The notes under the pieces were generated by a model. The model was not told the DNA's origin. It saw nothing but the letters and a program-made list of their open reading frames with translations, and ran no database searches. The position numbers and the translations under genes were made by a program. Shown in pieces: positions 58,662 to 64,000 of a stretch of DNA of 64,000 nucleotides (positions are counted from its first letter, which is position 1; the number at the start of each line of letters is the position of its first letter). The DNA comes from Puccinia triticina (taxonomy: Eukaryota; Basidiomycota; Pucciniomycetes; Pucciniales; Pucciniaceae), in the NCBI RefSeq assembly GCF_026914185.1, contig NC_070561.1:6758001-6822000 (forward strand), given 5' to 3'.

Positions 58662-61520
58662 ATGCCACCTAGAGGCCAGGCTCGGAAAAAACTTCAACCT
58701 TCCCCACCCAGATTAGGGGGTCAAGTCACCTCACGCCGGACACGATCTGGAAGAAATTTCGCCCCTGAATCAACTGATGTTTTGGGGCAGCAGGAGAACG
58801 ATGATTGTAGATGTCCTGAAGTGGTTTAAGCTTTTTGCAAGAGTTCATAATTAAACTGAAGTGTTTCACCGTAATTCTGTATGACAGCATCTTCTCGATT
58901 GCGGACCCCTCGGCGAGCAAAGCAAAACCGAGTCACCCAGTCACCTCCACCCCCAGTCGGAGCAAAAGGCCGGAAAAGGAAAGTGCTAGTCGTTGAGAGT
59001 GACGAAGAAGAGGAAGTACGCCCTCCTAGGCGGCCGCGTCGGGGCCGCTCTCCAAAACGTCTCACTCATTGTCCCCGGGATAAGGATCGGAATGCGGCAT
59101 CGACAACAAGTTTTGATTTCACTCAGAGTTCTTCATGTACAGCGCCGCCTGTTTTCACTTTCCCCTGGGGATTTTCCATACCCATCGCCGAACTCACTCA
59201 GGCTGACAAGACTCAGCTTCAATTCAGTCGAGTATCTGAGGCCGATTTAGCAAAGGTTCTTACGCGCATCGGATGTAGCGTGGCAGGTCAAAGCAAGACC
59301 CAATTAGTCCAACTTTGTATTGCTTACGCCTTAACCAGTAAGTCACGCTATAAGCTTGTCATACGTGGAACTCAATTACTGATCCTTCATGAGTCCAGTC
59401 CATCAGCTGCCGCCGCTGGAACCGACCTTGCCAACTGAACCTAGTCAACATCAACCCAACGATTTGCCACTTGAACCTAACCAACATCAACCGATCGAAT
59501 CAGATCCACAGCACCAACGCCGTAGCTCAAGCGCTGATCCAATCAACCACTCCGATCCGGAACTTCAGACGCCTAAAGCCTCTGGATCAAGAGAAACAGA
59601 TCTGATTCAACTCGAAACTCCGGTCTGCCGTCCCAACCAAGTTCCTTCTTGTACCAACCGAGTTCCAAATCAAAGTACCATCAACATCAATTTTTCGAGC
59701 AATGCCCTCTCAGACCGTCAAATATCAAGTGAAGCTACTCCCCGAGGTACACTCCCAGACGATTATGACGAAATTGTTCCGGCCATACCTTTGCCAATGC
59801 CTCAAACTTCAGATGCTCCAATGACTGATAGGTACGATTTTAAAACTGTACACTTCGTTAATTAGTGAAATTCATTTGGGATTGATTGTACAGGAACGAT
59901 CCATCCCCAAATGAGTCAGGCAACCGTGTTACCCCCCAAGATAACAATCAACGCCATCCTCCACCCGCAAATCTGTGGAGCCAAGCGACCCAGACCGACA
60001 TTCTTCGGATTTTGCAGGTACATACCGAAAAATTATCACTGATTCAAGACGACATCGCATCTGCCGCTGAAAACTATCGAGACATCATGGAAAAACTGGA
60101 CGGCTTGCACGATAAAGTAGACCACCAAGCCACACGAAGGACCCGTGAAAAACAAACTTCGACCATTGACCCATCCACTGTCTCTCGTTCTGGAAAGTTT
60201 AAAGTATGCCTAAATATTTCTTTGCATGATTGCCAATTGCAACCCGCAATCCAAGGCTGGTTTTTGTTAATTCTCCATTTTATATTCCGGATATAAAGAA
60301 ACTTATAGGTCTTCTGTTTGAATCTCTCTTTGGCTTGCCTGAGGGTGCAATTTTACCCCCCCCTCCCCCTACTGCTCGCGAGAAAAAAAGTTGGCTGCGA
60401 GGCGTTGCCGCATCAACACGAGACAACCCCGAACCTGATACTCACTCCGACTCCGAAGCCTCCGAGACGAATTCCAATAGCAGTGAAGACATTTCAGATC
60501 CTCATTTTCCGTATCGTCGTACCGGAGGTCCTGGGCATGTCTCCGCCTCCCAAGAACAGCTGAAGATCATGCATGACATGATGAAAGAAAAAGGGATGCG
60601 GCGATTCCGTTTTGACTTCAATTTAGCATTATCTGCGCCAGAAAATCGACTTTGTTTAAATCTGGCCAAGGACATTTTTGTTTGCTTAGCAGAATGCGAC
60701 GAGTACGACGGGCTTCGGCCTGAGGAAAAAGACCCAGGTGTAGTTCTTTATCATCTCACAACTTATGTCAAGGAACGTTATGCGCGAAAGTAAGTCATTT
60801 GTCTGGATCCACTGGCCGGATTGAGCCCGATTCAGCTAAAATATTGTTGGATGAATTTAGGGTCAGGGCCGCGAATAGTTGGACACCAGATGAGCAGACA
60901 AAGAATACCAACATTGTAAAAAGAAATGCTCGACGAACAAATGTATTTTTTTTTTGGCATTTGTCGCTATTCATAGTCCATCAACTGATTGAGTATTTTC
61001 TTCTCATGCTGATTATAATAAAATCACAAAGCTTAAAGCCGCTCGCCTAGAATCTGCTATAGAGATTGGGGGCTTGAATCACTTTCTCCCGGTTATCAAA
61101 AATGCTTGCAGTGACGACGAAACAGACGACGAAGCACTGTCGGCCGCCCCTGTCGCCAGTACTTCAAGAAGGGTTTCAGCTGGTACGAAAAGACACACGA
61201 AGAAGTTTTGCAAAGTTCGGCGGCTTCCATGGCGCAGTCAAGCATTGACGGAAGCCTTTGTCGCTCTGGATGAGTACCGCGACAGAAAGAAAGGAGGACA
61301 TCTCACATCTGCCAAAGGGGTTCGTCCACGGACCCGACGCCGCCCGGAAAACGCGCCACAAAGCTCCTTCCCTCCGCCAAAAAAAATGAATCATGTTTGC
61401 TTTGACCAGGATTGGCTTCAACTCCAAGACCCTGTTTTTCTCAACTCACTCGAAGTTAACACCTCGTCCGACTTCCCTATCAAATCCATCTTAAATCAAA
61501 TTAAAAGATCGTTCCGGTAA
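58662..61520 (+). CDS. CACTA gene 4: 799-codon protein of unknown function, seven exons
   Basis: ATG at 58662 (MPPRGQARKKLQPSPPRLGG). Exons 58662-58806, 58888-59337, 59399-59831, 59894-60203, 60299-60789, 60861-60942, 61032-61520; the joined length is exactly 800 codons including stop. Basic N-terminus with GRKRKVLVVESDEEEE and RPPRRPRRGRSPKRL (nuclear localisation likely), a central SAP-like helix pair (LTQADKTQLQFSRVSEADLA, then CSVAGQSKTQLVQLC), a His/Gln/Pro-rich linker, a helical segment (HTEKLSLIQDDIASAAENY), and a conserved-looking block with RFRFDFNLALSAPENRLC and LNLAKDIFVCLAE, then a basic C-terminus. It could be a DNA-binding accessory protein of the element, a TnpA analogue. That is inference. 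Confidence 0.65.
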
Positions 61521-61941
61521 ATCGGCCCATGCGTATTCTCTCAGCTTATATAGATGCGTTAATGTTTATAAATTTGTATATAGCCTGATTTTCAAATTGC
61601 ACATAGTTATGATATTTTCATAAATCTTCGGGGTAAATTTGAATATGTTTTTTTTTCTGAACTTGTATATATATGTTAATGTTTCTCACTTGTATATAAC
61701 AATATTTTCAACTTGCACATAGTTATGCTTTTAATATGTATCTATTTATGATATCAATATTTATGATGTGCGCCAAATGAAGCCAAGAGTATGATAATGA
61801 AGAGAACAAAAAGATGAAATTGCATGTCATAGGAAACCAAAAAAAAATGAAACTGAGAAAGGTGAAATATAGAGCCACAAAGAAACAAGACACCAACATG
61901 TATTTGAGACACAAGTGGAGTGTGTAAATTTCTGTCGATGG
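61521..61941. other. CACTA right subterminal region
   Basis: AT-rich and without a gene. Holds a direct repeat (TTGCACATAGTTATG near 61598, and a variant CTTGCACATAGTTATG near 61714), in the position where transposase-binding repeats are expected. Confidence 0.5.
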
Positions 61942-62067
61942 AGGATGTGAAATACAAAGGGAAAAAATTGGATCCTAATAATATGTTTTTTTTATTTTTT
62001 TTTACCATTATTTTACCCACTTTTTTTTTTATTTTTTTTTTGGGCGAAATAATAAAAGTTTGTAGTG
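61942..62067 (-). repeat. CACTA right terminal inverted repeat
   Basis: Complement of the left end; AGGATGTGAAATACAAAGGG to GTTTGTAGTG, followed by the TGT duplication at 62068-62070. Confidence 0.95.
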
Positions 62068-64000
62068 TGTGGCAGACTTAGTCAACAAAGATTCTATCTC
62101 CATTGCTCCGGATCTGAACAACACCCACCTGGCGGACTCTCCATCTGAGCTGGAAGACAAAACCCCTCTCGCATCAAGCCGCCAATCCTTTCAATCCGTC
62201 GATTCTGAATCTGAATCAAAAATTGGAAATCTCCTTGTCCCTTCTTCTCCACCTCTCCTCAAATCCTCCGCTCCCATCATGTCCTCAATCAACACCTCCA
62301 ATATCAAGCTCGTCACTGAAAAGCTGGACAAAGAAAATTTCTCCAGCTGGCGATGGGCGATTGTTACCCCACTTGGATACAAAGGCCTGGACAATTACAT
62401 CCTCATCGACCAGACCGACAAAATGAAGAAGAAGCCGGATTATCAGCTTCATAATAAAATGACCACAATTTTATCCGGATGCACATGACAACTGCCAATC
62501 TGGAACGCTTTGTCACCAGTCTCACCGACTACGATGCAAAGAAATTATGGGACGCCATTGAAGCCCACTTCATGGCCAAAACCATGGAAAATGCTGCTAC
62601 CGCCATGGACAAATACTTCGATATACATTTCGATGAAGCTGACATGGAAAAATCAATAGCCGAGATCCAACATTCCTATCGACATCTCTGCGAGGTTGGC
62701 GCCAAGAAGTTTGGAAAAGAGGGTCTCACGGCAATGGCTGTAGTTTTTGCTCTCTGTAAACTCCCTCCAGCCTTCAACACCTTCAGGACTCTCCAGTTTA
62801 AGGAGTTCAAAGAAGACGAGGAGATAGAGATGGAACCTTTTCTCAGCGCCCTTGAGATGGAAGTCCGCCGAATGAGGGACTCCCAACAAGAACTCATCTC
62901 GGCTGCAACTGCCCTGGCAGTGTCTCAACTCCAACAATCAGGCGAGACCTCCAAGAAAAAAGGGAAGAAAATTCAGTGCACCGGGGGAAAGCATAATCCG
63001 AACGCCGCCCATCCCGAGTCCGATTGTTTTCATCTGCACAAGGACAAAGCCATAGCCTATCATCAGGCGGCTATTGACCGGATGACAAAATCTCTCCCGA
63101 AAGCAAACCTTGGGGCCAAGTCGGACTTCCAGGACGCCATCATCCTTGACAGTGGAGCCTCTGGTCACTATCTCAAGGATCGGTCCTACTTCTCAAGTCT
63201 CTCCAGCACTGCGGCCTCCGTCTTTGGGGCCAATGGGGCTGCCATTCCTATTGTTGGATTTGGCCCAGCAACCATCCAAACGGCGATCAGGCCTCTCAAT
63301 CTCTCCATGGCGTACTATGCGCCTAAACTATCCAGCTCACTCATCTCGCTTACCCACCACGTCCGTCTGGGATATTCCTTAGTTCCTGCCGCTCGGGGCA
63401 CCCGTTTTGAATGTTGTCAAGGCTCTGAGGTAATCTTTGCTGGGACTACCGGGGAAAATGTACTGTTAATCAACATGAACCCCTTGAAAGCCCTGTCCGT
63501 GTCCTCATTCTCTCCGCTTGACCTTCACCAAGCGCTTGGTCATCCGAGTCTGGCATATCTGAACAAAGCATATCCCGATCTTCACATCAAGGCCTTGGAA
63601 TGTGATGTCTGCGACCGGGCCAAGATGCATCGACAGCCGTTCGGTGGCTCCTTTCCCACCTTCTCTCAACCGCTCGAATGCATTCATATGGATCTATGCG
63701 GTCCAATTGCCCCCACTTCTCGGGGAGGAAATCGCTATTTCCTCAAGATCATCAATGGCTTTACCAAGTATCGATTTATCTACCAAATGAAGTGTAAGTC
63801 CGATACCTTTCAATTCTTTCAAGTCTTTCTCAATCAGGCCGAAACTTATCTCAGCCGTAAATTGAAATTGGTAGTCTCCGATAATGGAGGCAAATTTTGT
63901 AACCTGAAGTTCAGTTCCTTCTTTACCGAACGCGGTATCCAGCACCTCACCTTGGCCCCCTATACTCCTCAGCAAAATCCCATGGCTGAGAAGGGTAACC
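62068..64000 (+). pseudogene. Copia B gag-protease-integrase, copy 2, cut by the window end
   Basis: Same as 17490-19422: Gag with the shared 2-bp frameshift (near 62481), Cys/His segment, DSGASGHY protease site, and integrase to PQQNPMAEKGN. One substitution seen (63335, G against A at 18757, giving SS for SN). Separated from its LTR and leader by the CACTA element. Confidence 0.92.

Larger units (their letters stand above)
45683..62067 (+). mobile_element. Complete 16.4-kb CACTA (CMC/EnSpm-type) DNA transposon with five genes
   Basis: Ends CACTACAAACTTTTATTATT and its complement AATAATAAAAGTTTGTAGTG. The inverted repeats are about 126 bp (45683-45808 and 61942-62067), nearly identical apart from A/T run lengths. 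The 3-bp target duplication TGT lies at 45680-45682 and 62068-62070, with the empty site in copy 1 at 17490-17492. It encodes an intact tnp2 transposase and four further genes on both strands. The TIR match and absence from copy 1 argue for recent transposition; the element may be autonomous. Confidence 0.97.

Overview
The window looks like transposon-rich, effector-type genomic DNA from a basidiomycete, most likely a rust fungus (Pucciniales). This rests on GT-AG introns of about 45-95 bp, small secreted proteins in a cluster, a tnp2-type CACTA transposase, fungal Ty1/copia and chromodomain Ty3/gypsy elements, and C-to-T changes concentrated at TpCpG, a pattern reported for Pucciniomycotina. 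I cannot name the species. I see no rRNA, tRNA, CRISPR array or bacterial operon.

Large-scale layout: the window is one direct tandem repeat with a period of about 28.19 kb. Copy 1 is 1-28187 and copy 2 starts at 28188; all comparable sequence (1-19422 against 28188-64000) is about 99.9% identical by eye. Copy 2 differs mainly by a 16,385-bp CACTA DNA transposon (45683-62067). It has 126-bp terminal inverted repeats, a TGT target duplication, and an exact empty site in copy 1 at 17490-17492.

Inside one repeat, left to right: (i) a decayed chromodomain gypsy element (from the window start to 11068 in copy 1; 27804-39258 in copy 2). Its chromodomain is split by a 3.8-kb insert carrying the first exons of a multicopper oxidase gene, and its 3' LTR is split by Copia A (minus strand). 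(ii) Unit A (11069-15217): a fragment of a short-chain dehydrogenase/reductase (SDR) gene, a head-to-head pair of small secreted protein (SSP) genes, and a Tc1/mariner-like MITE. (iii) Unit B (15218-27803): the same arrangement with two solo LTRs and Copia B inserted. Copia B itself contains a solo LTR in its reverse transcriptase, a hairpin-rich TIR element with a further small element inside it, and another solo LTR in its 3' LTR.

The CACTA element carries five genes: a complete five-exon tnp2 transposase (1,153 codons), two complete multi-exon genes of unknown function (392 and 799 codons), a single-exon gene of unknown function (346 codons), and an eight-exon gene broken by one stop codon. 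Three of the five contain tandemly duplicated exons.

Inferred order of events: inverted duplication of the SSP gene; tandem duplication of a roughly 4-kb SSP/SDR unit, with an inversion of the shared SSP promoter block between units; insertion of the MITE, solo LTRs, Copia B and gypsy, then Copia A into gypsy; duplication of the whole 28-kb block; last, insertion of the CACTA element into copy 2. The genes most likely to matter to the host are the four SSP genes per repeat (six in the window). The other host-derived pieces are fragments.
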